A stretch of 64,000 nucleotides of DNA from Phoma sp. XZ068 (taxonomy: Eukaryota > Ascomycota > Dothideomycetes > Pleosporales > Didymellaceae), in contig RBKR01000005.1 of NCBI GenBank assembly GCA_004835665.1, forward strand, positions 1,674,001 through 1,738,000. The letters run 5' to 3'. Within the stretch, counting starts at the first letter, position 1. Every line of letters starts with the position of its first letter. The notes beneath the pieces are model-generated. The model was given only the letters and a program-made list of their open reading frames with translations, ran no database searches and was not told the origin of the DNA. Shown in pieces: positions 12,033 through 20,734 of this stretch. The position numbers and the translations under genes were made by a program.

Positions 12033-12554
12033 CGTGTCGATTGCCCAGCATCGAACCAGCAACTCAGCCCGCCCTCGCCGCAGCCAGCCTTCCCACCCTG
12101 CCTCGAAGCTGAGACGCAGACCATCAGTCGAACGGGCTCAAGGACTGATGGGACACCCTTCGGAGCACCATTGTAGTGCTGTACGGCGGTCTCGAGCTTG
12201 CACCGCTGCCGTCTCTGGTGTGCGCGGACTTGCTCGAGGCTCAACATACAGTGGTCAAGCTTTCGCGGCGCCATGCTCACTACAACGAAAAACCCTTATA
12301 TACCCATTTTTTTCCCGACCCGATCAATCAATCGCTTTCCCTTTCCGTTTGGAGCATCGGCTTTCTTTGGGAGGAGGCACGCAACTCGGATTGTCGTTTA
12401 TTTTTTCATTTTTGCTCCATGATTGGATATCTGAGAGCTGGCGTTTCGACTTTTGTTGATTTATTGCTTTTTTTTGGTTCTCTCGCCCATCTTGCTGTCC
12501 TGACCTTGAGCGGACGCGTCCGCAAAGGCAGCGCATATACACGACATACCACCC

Positions 12555-12580
12555 CCTCCTCCTCCTCCTCCTCCTCCTCC
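12555..12580. repeat. (CTC)n microsatellite
   Basis: About eight CCT/CTC units in a row, in the 3' region of the SomA gene. Confidence 0.85.
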
Positions 12581-12828
12581 TACTCTACTCTGCGCGACCA
12601 GACGTTGAATTCGACTTGACGGCGCAGGTAGACTTTTATCTTATCTATCCATTCATCTCTTTGTAACATTCGCTACTACTGCGCCTACGCCTACGCCATA
12701 CTATCTATCCACTCTTGCGCTGGGACGGAGTTCTTTTGTATCTGTCGCTTGTTCCGAATTTCCAGTGAAGAAGAGGTTCGCTATTCATGACTTTTGGAGG
12801 ATGCGAGCGAGCGAGCTTAGTAAGAAGG

Positions 12829-12881
12829 GAGCTGTGAGCTGTGAGCTGTGAGCTGCGAGCTGTGGGCTGTGAGCTGTGAGC
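12829..12881. repeat. 7-bp tandem repeat, unit GAGCTGT
   Basis: Seven full units plus a partial one. Two units carry single changes (GAGCTGC and GGGCTGT). Confidence 0.9.
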
Positions 12882-13200
12882 GAAGCGCGAAGCGTGGAGC
12901 GAGCACAGCGAAAAGAAAGGAGAATGCGAAGTGTCAAGTGTCAAGTGTGGGGGAGCCTGAGCAGAAAGGGGAGTAAAGTAAACTCAAGTCAAGGGAGAAG
13001 GAGGTGACGTGCCCATTCTATTGCTTATACCATATTTTCTATATTTGTTTTCTTCTTCGTTTTATCGACACTGCTTGTTTGGTTGTTTGTTGGTTGCTTG
13101 TTGGTTGGGCTGCTGCTTGCTGCTTGCTGGGTTGAATGGTGCGTTGGGTTGCTGGGTGCGTTGCTGGGTTGAATGCTGCGATTGCGATGCTAAAGACAGG

Positions 13201-13232
13201 TCAGTCAGTCAGTCAGTCAGTCAGCCAGTCAG
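13201..13232. repeat. (TCAG)n tetranucleotide repeat
   Basis: About eight TCAG units, one altered to CCAG. Confidence 0.9.
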
Positions 13233-14115
13233 TTAAAGATATCGAACGTAACGTGAGATGGATAATTTGAGGAGTTTTGTTTTGTTTCTGCTTGATATTG
13301 GTATTCTCTTTATCTAAATGGCGTGCTATGTTCGATGCGAGATTGTCTTATGTGTGGTGTGGTTGTTTGTGGTTGTTTGGTAGGCCGTTTTTCGGGGGTT
13401 TTTTTTTGCAGTAATGATGAATTTCACTCTAGATATGATTCCCCCCTGCCTACTTCATGATTCTTCTCTCGCGCGTTTACATTTCTACTCCTCAAGCTGC
13501 AACACACGCAACTTGACAACCCGTTTTCAGCAGACGCACGAGTCAGCCAAGACTCTTGGATATCGCACCAAGTCGTGGTTCGGCGTGCTCGGATCGAGAA
13601 AACTCCACTACCGTGGCTCTTGCGTGTCCCCCGCACTCAGCAAAGTGTAACACGGCCACGATGAAGGTGCTAGAGTACCTATTTTTGCGGGGAATACCCG
13701 GCGTCATCCTAATATTCCTCACCGATAACTTCATGCGTCGATTGTACCTGACGATCTGCAGCCACAGTACGTAGGTAGGTAGGTCTTGCGACTGCTGTGT
13801 TGACTGCCTCTACACTATCCCGTCTAGATGTCTGGTCTGGCTTGTAGATAGATATACATGGTAATGCATTAGGTGTGTTTTTGCGGTGAAGAGGGGGGCG
13901 CTGGCAATACTGTTGCCAATGCCACGGCGGCTTGGTGGACGTCATGGAAGTATTCGCCGTTGCTTGGAGACGCGACCGACCACGCTCCCTGGCAACAGCT
14001 GGAACCAGGCGGAAGGAAGCAATAAAGGTTGAAATGGATCCGTAAAGTGGTGCTGTTGAACGAGTGTGTCGTCTGTCCTTTTTGAAAGTTGGATTGTTGA
14101 TTGTTGATTGTTGAG

Positions 14116-14994
14116 ATGTTTGGAAGACTACTTGTTGCTGTTGCCGTTGCGGGTTTGACTGCTACTACGACTGCGCAGGAAGATGATATACCATCAACTG
14201 AACGCCTGGATGTGGTATTTGGACCTCGTCCTATTCACGCGCCGGGCGCACTGATGCATCCTGGGTGTACGTTCACACTCCATCTACGTCCCTACCTACC
14301 CAGCCCTCACTACACCTTACCAAACCTAACATAAACAGATCTCTCCAACCCGCCCAACATCAGCACCCCCTCCTTCCCCCCCTCCTCCACCGCGCTGCTC
14401 ATCATGCTCGACCTCGACTGGCCCCAAAACAACACCCGCGTCTCGCGCCTCCACTGGCTCACCACAGACCTCTCCCTCTCGGACTCCGGCACCCCACCAG
14501 ACGGAACCGGAAACACCACTGCCTTACTATCCATCCCCTCCCCACACGCACTGCAATACCTACCCCCCGACCCCCCAGTAGGCGACATAGCGCACACCTA
14601 CTCCCTCCACCTCTTCAGTACACCCCTTTCCTTCGCGCTGCCCGGCCAATACGCTGACCTTGGCGCTGGGGACTCTGAAGATGAGAATGGTATGTTGGTG
14701 CCGGGCGGGATGAGGGCGCCGTTCGATGTCGATGCGTTTTTGAGGGATTGTGGGATAGGGAGGGAGGATGAGCTGGCGTGGAATCATTTTCGAGTGAGGG
14801 ATTTGGCGGGGCATCCGGACGGGGGGTTTCCGCCGGCGAGAGAGGAGGTGGGGAGGGTTGTGGGGGGTGGGGGTGCAGAGGGGGGTGCGAGGGCGACCGG
14901 GGGTGTGCAGACGGGGGGTTGTGGGGGGAGGGGGGTGGATTGGAGGGTTTGGGTTGTGGTGGGTTTCAGTGTGATGGTTGGGGTTGGGATGTAG
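14116..14994 (+). CDS. Secreted PEBP-like protein, probably GPI-anchored
   Basis: Two exons, 14116-14266 and 14339-14994, with a 72-bp intron; about 268 residues. A signal peptide is visible at residues 1-21 (LLVAVAVAGLTATTTAQ). The body resembles phosphatidylethanolamine-binding proteins: LIMLDLDWPQNN stands where the ligand-pocket DPDAP segment lies, followed by RLHWLTTDL and VGDIAHTYSLHLF. A Gly-rich low-complexity stretch and a final hydrophobic segment (WVVVGFSVMVGVGM) suggest a GPI anchor. Several N-glycosylation sites (NIS, NNT, NTT) fit an extracellular protein. The true ligand is unknown. The coding strand changes abruptly from C-rich to G-rich near 14670. Confidence 0.8.
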
Positions 14995-16462
14995 AGATTT
15001 GGGATGGTTTAGAGCTGTATGAGGTGTAATGAATATGATACTGATATGATATGCAGGTCTGATTTCCAGACCAAACACTGAAAGATTTTGAAAGAGTTAC
15101 TATACAATCACAAGAGAAGAACATAGAATTATCCCAACAGCAAGATTCATCTACCAAGACAACTACTCAGTAAACCTCAGGTTGAGGTGTGTAGTTTTGG
15201 AGTTGTTTTGAGCTGTAATGAATTAATGACAATGATATGATATCTAGGTCCGGTTTCAAAATCAAGCAATGAATAATTCTGGATCATGTAGTTTAAACAG
15301 ACACGCCTCACTAAGTATACACATTTATTCAAACAACACTATTAACCTAACACACATATCCGCTCTATCAACCTCAGTCAACCTCAGTCAACCTCCGTCA
15401 CCTCACCCTCCTCCCTCATCCTCGCCTTCTCCCTCCACCGCCTAACAATTACCACCATTACTTTTAGTATCATACTGCCGTTAGCAGGCGTTTAGACGAG
15501 AGTCAACCTTTCACAGGAGTCCTACATGATCCAGAGGTTAAAAAAAGGAATTGGCAAAAACATACAACAGTGGGTATTCACTAGTGGTTACCCACCTAAT
15601 TACTAATCTACTGGTACGTTGCTTAAATAGGGCTGAGCAAACAGGAAGCCTTGTTGTCTCCTGCCCGCCCGACACAAATGCCCTTAATTTTCCTGTGTAC
15701 GGTAAGTGGGATACTAATAACAGGAAACATTCAACTTAAAACAGCAGTTTAGCCATCATTCTGTGCGTCATCCCCTAGACGCCTTAACGCAGTAGGCGCC
15801 GACAAGAACGCCATGCATATCCGCAGTTCAACAAGTACTAATGACACCCATGCCCAGCCACAAGCCTGAGCACAGTCGGGTCGGTTCCTCTTGCACGCCC
15901 CTGGCGTGCTGGCGCAACTGCCTATGCGCAAGGATGGGCGCACCGTCTGCGGCACACTTTAACTTAGGTTCCTAATTTTATAGTTACCGTATAGAGGACA
16001 TATAGTAGAGTTTGATTTGTAATTACATTTGTGCGGGAGCAGCAGCATATGAAACAACAAGAAGCTACTGTAATAACAAGGCTTATGTGCTGGTCCAACG
16101 CATGGTGCCTTCTTAAATCTTAGCAAGTGATGTATTAGCGTGCTAGTGGTTAAGTAGAGGAGTAGTAGTGGATGCCCGCTGCTGTAAGCTCTTATTGAGT
16201 TTTGTAAGGATGTAGCTTTATGAGGAGGCTTTCAAGGACATCCAAGCAGCAGGTCAACAGACATTAAATACTCTAATTAAAACCTATAGCCTCTTGCCAG
16301 CGACAACGGGTCACCAAAGGCACTGCAAGATTAAATAAGGATAGTTGATACCTGTTTTTAAATTGGCGTATACTACAGGGTTGTAGAGCTATTCTAGAAT
16401 GTGAGGTACCTTATTAGCTGTGTTTGCTTTTGGCTTGCAGCGATCCCAATCCTTTAGATGGC
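14995..16462. other. Left part of the low-GC island, likely decayed repeats
   Basis: No intact gene. The sequence is visibly richer in A and T than the flanking genes. It includes a diverged direct duplication (15010-15085 and 15205-15285), short CAACCTCAGT repeats at about 15370-15400 and a near-perfect palindrome at 15571-15594. Around 16215-16335 one frame reads like a weak helix-turn-helix stretch (KDIQAAGQQTLNTLIKTYS) and could be transposase debris, but this is not secure. Confidence 0.45.
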
Positions 16463-16873
16463 TTAGCGACCCGTCGGCGGTGACAAGAGGCTGTAGAAAA
16501 TCGCGGCAGAAGTAGCAGCTTCGATGATGATAGCATCGATCAGCCCCTGTCTGATCTGTGCAACCGACATGCTTCCATCCGCCGGTACGATCAGTGTTGC
16601 TATAGTATTCGGTGCGGCTCCCTTCAGCGATGTGATTGTAGTTTGCTTGTTTATCTGTACTTGCAGGTTGTGCTTTGCAGGCTTGTCGCTGGTTATCTGG
16701 ATTGGGTTTAGTACTTGGCTGCCTGCATAGGTGGTAATGTCACTTACGCCCTGCATGTCTAGACGCTAGTTAGTGTCCTTGAAGATTGTCCCTCCGGTTG
16801 TAGCAAAACCAGAGAGTTTCTTATTAGGGATGCTGTTGATAAACTGTGTACAGCGCTTTGTGTTCTTGCCCAT
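16463..16873 (-). CDS. Small protein of unknown function, gene structure uncertain
   Basis: From an ATG at 16873 in good context (TCAACATGG) one frame runs to 16463, but an in-frame TAG lies at 16766-16768. Two readings are possible. In the first, the gene starts at ATG 16756, encodes MQG and then has a 51-bp intron (GTAAGT at about 16747, AG at about 16697, ACTAAAC branch site), giving about 80 residues ending SLLSPPTGR. In the second it is a longer gene broken by the TAG. The C-terminal part has a hydrophobic helix rich in Ala and Ile (DAIIIEAATSAAIFYSLL). I do not recognise a family. It sits in the accessory island next to the kinase-like gene. Confidence 0.4.
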
Positions 16874-17223
16874 GTTGACTGAAGTGAAACGAGGCTCTGA
16901 TATGTTTTGAATATGTGTAGATTGGGTGAACAGATCGCGATTAAAGAATGATGGGCGTGTCGTGGACTTATTTGTGGTGAGCAAGGCATTTCCAGGTGTC
17001 AGAAGATGGCGCATCAGGCTGAGCTCAGCCTTGTACTGACCAATTGGGGGTTGAAGCGCCAGGCATTGGCGGCGCGTATCGCGACGGTGCAAGGCTATGC
17101 TCGCGCGACCCATTTAGGTTCACCGAAAATCCCCTCATCTCTACTGGTAGCTCGGAATGCGGCGTGGCGTGGAACGAATGTGTCTGTGGATTTCTCCCGT
17201 TGTCATGCGATCCGTAGGAGTAA

Positions 17224-18498
17224 CTATTTGTTGAACTCGGCGCTTAGGCTTCGAACATCTCCAAGCACTAACGCGTCGATCCAACGCTTGATCATCTTAA
17301 ACGCCAATCCACTGTCGCAATTGTGCACAGCCATCTCGAAGTCTGCCTTGAGGCGGTTGTCCCTCATGATGGCGACCCACTCGGGCTGCGTTTTCTGCAT
17401 CTCAGTGAGAAACAGCTTGCGCAGCTGCGTCATCTCATACTCCAGAAGATGTTCCCAATAGAGATCCGCCATTCCCTCATTGTCAAGCCCGTCATGATCT
17501 TTCGCGTCTTCCTCGTCTGAATCAGCGGCGTACGTCTCCTTGTCGGGCTTCTTTTCCCGGGTCCGCTGATCAAGCAGCGCGGGCACTTGACAAGCCCTCC
17601 ACAGTGGCAAAGCAGACACGCACTCCCAATCGATGACTGCTGCCAGCTGTCCATTATCATCGACCATGATATTCTGCATCGATAGATCGTCGTGGAAGAG
17701 CATGGTTGGCTCGCCAGAGCTGTCATTGGGCAGAAAGATGGTGGGAAGGATATCGAGCAGCCTCTTTGCCAGATCTAGCGCGGCCTCGGCATCTTCGATC
17801 TCATCTTCGTCACAGGTGGAATCAAGGATGCGCTGCTGATCAGTGAGAACGAGCTGTAAACGTGCCTTCAGCCAGTCGTGGCTTGACGTGAACGGCCCAC
17901 GAGAAACATCGTGTGTAAGGTGGTCGCCCCAAAAGAAGATGAGAGATACCATACGGTCAATAGTAAAGGAAGTTGAGCTTGCTTGCTTTTCTGAATTGAA
18001 GATGTTCCCAATCCTGTGCAAGCGATGTTCGAACAGTCGCGCGTGGTTCTTGACAAGACATTTGACAATGTTCTCTTTGGCGTCCCATGACATCTTCCAC
18101 CAGCCTTTGCGCAACGTGACGCCAGGCATTATTTCCATCAAAATCCACTCGAAGCCTAGCTCGTTCTCGTTGTGAGAGTCGAACGCGATGATTTGTGGGA
18201 CAGGCAATGAAGTTTTTTGTCGCACAAACTCAATTGTGGCAACCTCGCTCTTAGTTTTGTAGCGCGGGTCAACGGGGAGACTGACGCGCATCAAGCAGGT
18301 CGTGTCTACAGTCGAGACCTTGTAGAGCTTGTTGAAAGCACCTTGAGCGTAGAAGCTGACACCTGGCAATGCTTCTTTGTCACAGCCCAGGTGCGCGCGC
18401 GCGATAGATGCTATAATGTTGACATCTGGTTCTTTTGTCCAACGCGGCTCCAGGCCAAACGTCTTCTCGACCCATTCCAATCCATCCTGGTTTGGCAT
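17224..18498 (-). CDS. APH-family phosphotransferase (aminoglycoside phosphotransferase/choline kinase fold)
   Basis: Intronless, 424 residues, complete from ATG to stop. The kinase-like fold is shown by the catalytic loop LFHDDLSMQNIMV (His269, Asp271, Asn276) and the metal-binding Asp in AAVIDWE (Asp290). A nucleotide-loop region lies at about residues 45-70 and a hinge WILMEIMPGVTL at about 118-129. Such genes are expanded in filamentous fungi; their natural substrates are mostly unknown and few are real antibiotic kinases. The C-terminal ~110 residues are charged and helical. It is the only clearly intact gene in the low-GC island and keeps all key residues, so it is probably functional. 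Confidence 0.88.
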   Translation of the reverse strand: MPNQDGLEWVEKTFGLEPRWTKEPDVNIIASIARAHLGCDKEALPGVSFYAQGAFNKLYKVSTVDTTCLMRVSLPVDPRYKTKSEVATIEFVRQKTSLPVPQIIAFDSHNENELGFEWILMEIMPGVTLRKGWWKMSWDAKENIVKCLVKNHARLFEHRLHRIGNIFNSEKQASSTSFTIDRMVSLIFFWGDHLTHDVSRGPFTSSHDWLKARLQLVLTDQQRILDSTCDEDEIEDAEAALDLAKRLLDILPTIFLPNDSSGEPTMLFHDDLSMQNIMVDDNGQLAAVIDWECVSALPLWRACQVPALLDQRTREKKPDKETYAADSDEEDAKDHDGLDNEGMADLYWEHLLEYEMTQLRKLFLTEMQKTQPEWVAIMRDNRLKADFEMAVHNCDSGLAFKMIKRWIDALVLGDVRSLSAEFNK

Positions 18499-19436
18499 GG
18501 TTGCTCGGTATTCACTTCCCTGATGAGTACAAACCTCTGCTTGCTCGTGAAGGGCCGTAATAGGTGCAGGTCTATAGGGAGCGACCTTGAGTATTTTGTG
18601 TCGTATAAACGGGAAGGGGAAGAAGTTTGTATCTTGTGCAGTCGCCGGCAGGCAATTCTAGTGTTGAGATATGCGATTGCCTTGAGGTGACTGGGAAGGC
18701 CTGACGCTAAGGATTGAGCGCCAGTCGTGGGCCCCACTGACGTTTCCCGCAGCAACGTTATCCTTCCGGAGTAGGCATGCTATCTGACTATAGGCAACGC
18801 CCCACTATTCGTACACTAGGCACACTGTGGCTTAGCGTTGAATAGGTTTAGAACACATTTGATAACCTCTTGTACCTTTACTATAATTCCTAGCGGAGCA
18901 AAGCGGAGCAGAATCCCTTTCAGAGCACGCTGGAAAAGATTTAGGAAACCTGATTAGTAGATCTAAATTAGTTAACTCTCTTCACCTTAGCGTATTATGT
19001 CCTCTGTTAGCCTCTTAATGGTAAGGGGGTCTCTATAGTCAGATAACATGCACCCTCATCCTTCTGAACCTGTGTAGTGGTCTGTCTAGGGCACATAGAG
19101 ACAGAATAATTAAAGAATTTGACTTTCCTGCCCTAAGAAGTTCGCAACCTTCGTGCAGCCCCTTTACATGCAGACGCCCCGCCCTACGCTTACTAGCCAT
19201 AGCAACACAGATCTGGCGTCGCTGCACGCGCTGCTTTGACACAGCTCCTAGCCTTCTCGATCAATTGGAGTTCCACACCCTGCCGCGATCCTAACATTTG
19301 AAGATTAAACAGCGTACAATGCTGCCCTGTATGCGGTGAGACTGTCTGATTCCGCGGCTGCATCACCTTTACACGGCAGGGACAAACCTCTCTATCGTCA
19401 CCGAAGACTGGACTATGCCCTGGATTAGGTGAACCG
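18499..19436. other. Low-GC spacer between kinase gene and HET relic
   Basis: No gene is supported. It includes the presumed promoter of the kinase gene (just above 18498) and AT-rich sequence with a short direct repeat (AGCGGAGCA twice, near 18893-18912). Confidence 0.5.
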
Positions 19437-20175
19437 CCTCGTCAAGCTTCTTTCGATACAGTTGCGCTGATCAGGTGCAATATTATACGTGTCGATCTAG
19501 CTGACAATCCTGCTTTCGAAGCACTCTCCTACACCTGGGCAACAGAACATGGAGATGACAGTCTCTCAAGATCAGCCATGATAGTCGACAGAACCTTGCT
19601 CAGAGTTATATTGAATCGCGAACAAGTCCTCTAATAGACGCAATCCGCAGAGATCAGTAAAACGCTCAAGAACGCCAGTGTCGACATAATGAGTGAGCTT
19701 TATGCGAGAGCAGGTGTTGGGCAGTCTGTCCAAAAGTAGTGTGGGGCCTTATTAGACCACATCGACTATCGACCCCTCTTCTGATAGCTACAGGAATTCA
19801 CTTTTCCCCTACTAGAGTACAGGTTATCACGACATTCGCAGCGCTTTCCGCTACTTCCAGCGTGTCTGGGTGATATAAGAAGTAGCCCCGACCAAAACTG
19901 TGTCTTTGCAGATTAATGATGAGGAATTAATCATGTCTGCAGCAGTACTTTGGCGCATACGCAGGCACTGTAAAATCTCAGGGTGCTCAATTAGAACGTG
20001 AACCTGGAAAGGCAGAGCAGATATCTCCAGTTTGCCTACTCGCTGGAATGGACTGTGAATGCGCAAATGAATTAGATCGAGTATTCGCCGTTCTCAGCCT
20101 CATATAGCCCGAAACCCGAAGCCTCATCTCACTCCACTACTCCCTCAGGATCGAGACCCTATACGCCCGTGTTCT
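19437..20175 (+). pseudogene. Degraded heterokaryon-incompatibility (HET) domain gene
   Basis: Conceptual reading across frames recovers HET-domain landmarks in the right order. FEALSYTWATEHGDD (about 19516-19560) matches the family's YEALSYxWG. LIDAIRRDQ then NAQER (about 19631-19680) matches DAICIDQxNxxER. SELYARAGV (about 19690-19720) matches the IYxxA helix. RYFQRVWVI*EVA (about 19849-19890) matches RVWVIQEVA, and LDRVFAVLSLI (about 20072-20104) matches the DKIFALLGL block. The frame is broken by many stops and at least two frame changes. Several stops (TAA, TAG) sit where Gln is expected, as C-to-T mutation would give. Intact HET genes mediate non-self recognition cell death; this copy cannot make a full protein. 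Confidence 0.75.
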
Positions 20176-20734
20176 AGTTTTAATAATTCGGGTCTGTGGT
20201 AATTTCGACACGCTTCGTTCCGTTGACAGGGATATAAATCTCAGCACGCGTGCTGTCAAATGATCTCTGCAAGACATGCGAGATTACACAAGTCGCTACA
20301 GCTATCAGCTTTGCACTGAGACCTGCAATGTATACCGCGCGCCATCTAGAACTGCAAACCTTAATGGCTGCACTGAAACAAGTACGGCAATATCCTGTTA
20401 ACTGCTTCTGGGACTTGCATTAAGGTTGTTAGTAAAATAACTTAGAAGGGTTAGTGCGGCGTGGTGTAGGTTACAGTCTTGTATATACCGGAGACAGTAA
20501 TAGGCGCAACATGTTCCCTAAGAGAGCATGTTGAAAGACGGCGGAGCGGTCAGGAGAACTTGTTTTCAACGTCCTATGGTCGTATGTATTAGCTATTGCT
20601 ATCAATATAAAATATATAACATTCAATTTTGTTGGTGAAAGTCACGGTCGCAAGATCAGAAGAGTGGCTGATGAAAGAACGAAAATATGGTTGTACCATC
20701 AGACGAACTGAACGCCAAACTTAGCGAACAAAAA
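20176..20734. other. AT-rich right edge of the island
   Basis: No gene. Around 20427-20600 the sequence has a TGTTAGTAAAATAAC start, a TATATA element and an inverted repeat CAACATG...CATGTTG, which resembles LTR or other repeat debris but cannot be confirmed. The region ends at the 3' end of the next gene. Confidence 0.35.

Larger units (their letters stand above)
12033..14115. other. Long intergenic region with SomA 3' UTR and simple repeats
   Basis: About 2.1 kb with no supportable gene. It starts with the SomA 3' region and holds CTC, GAGCTGT and TCAG repeats (listed separately). The right end is the promoter of the PEBP-like gene. Confidence 0.6.

Noticed and set aside
13201..13232. TCAG repeat considered as a CRISPR-like or regulatory array
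   Set aside because: Plain tetranucleotide microsatellite without spacers, in eukaryotic DNA.
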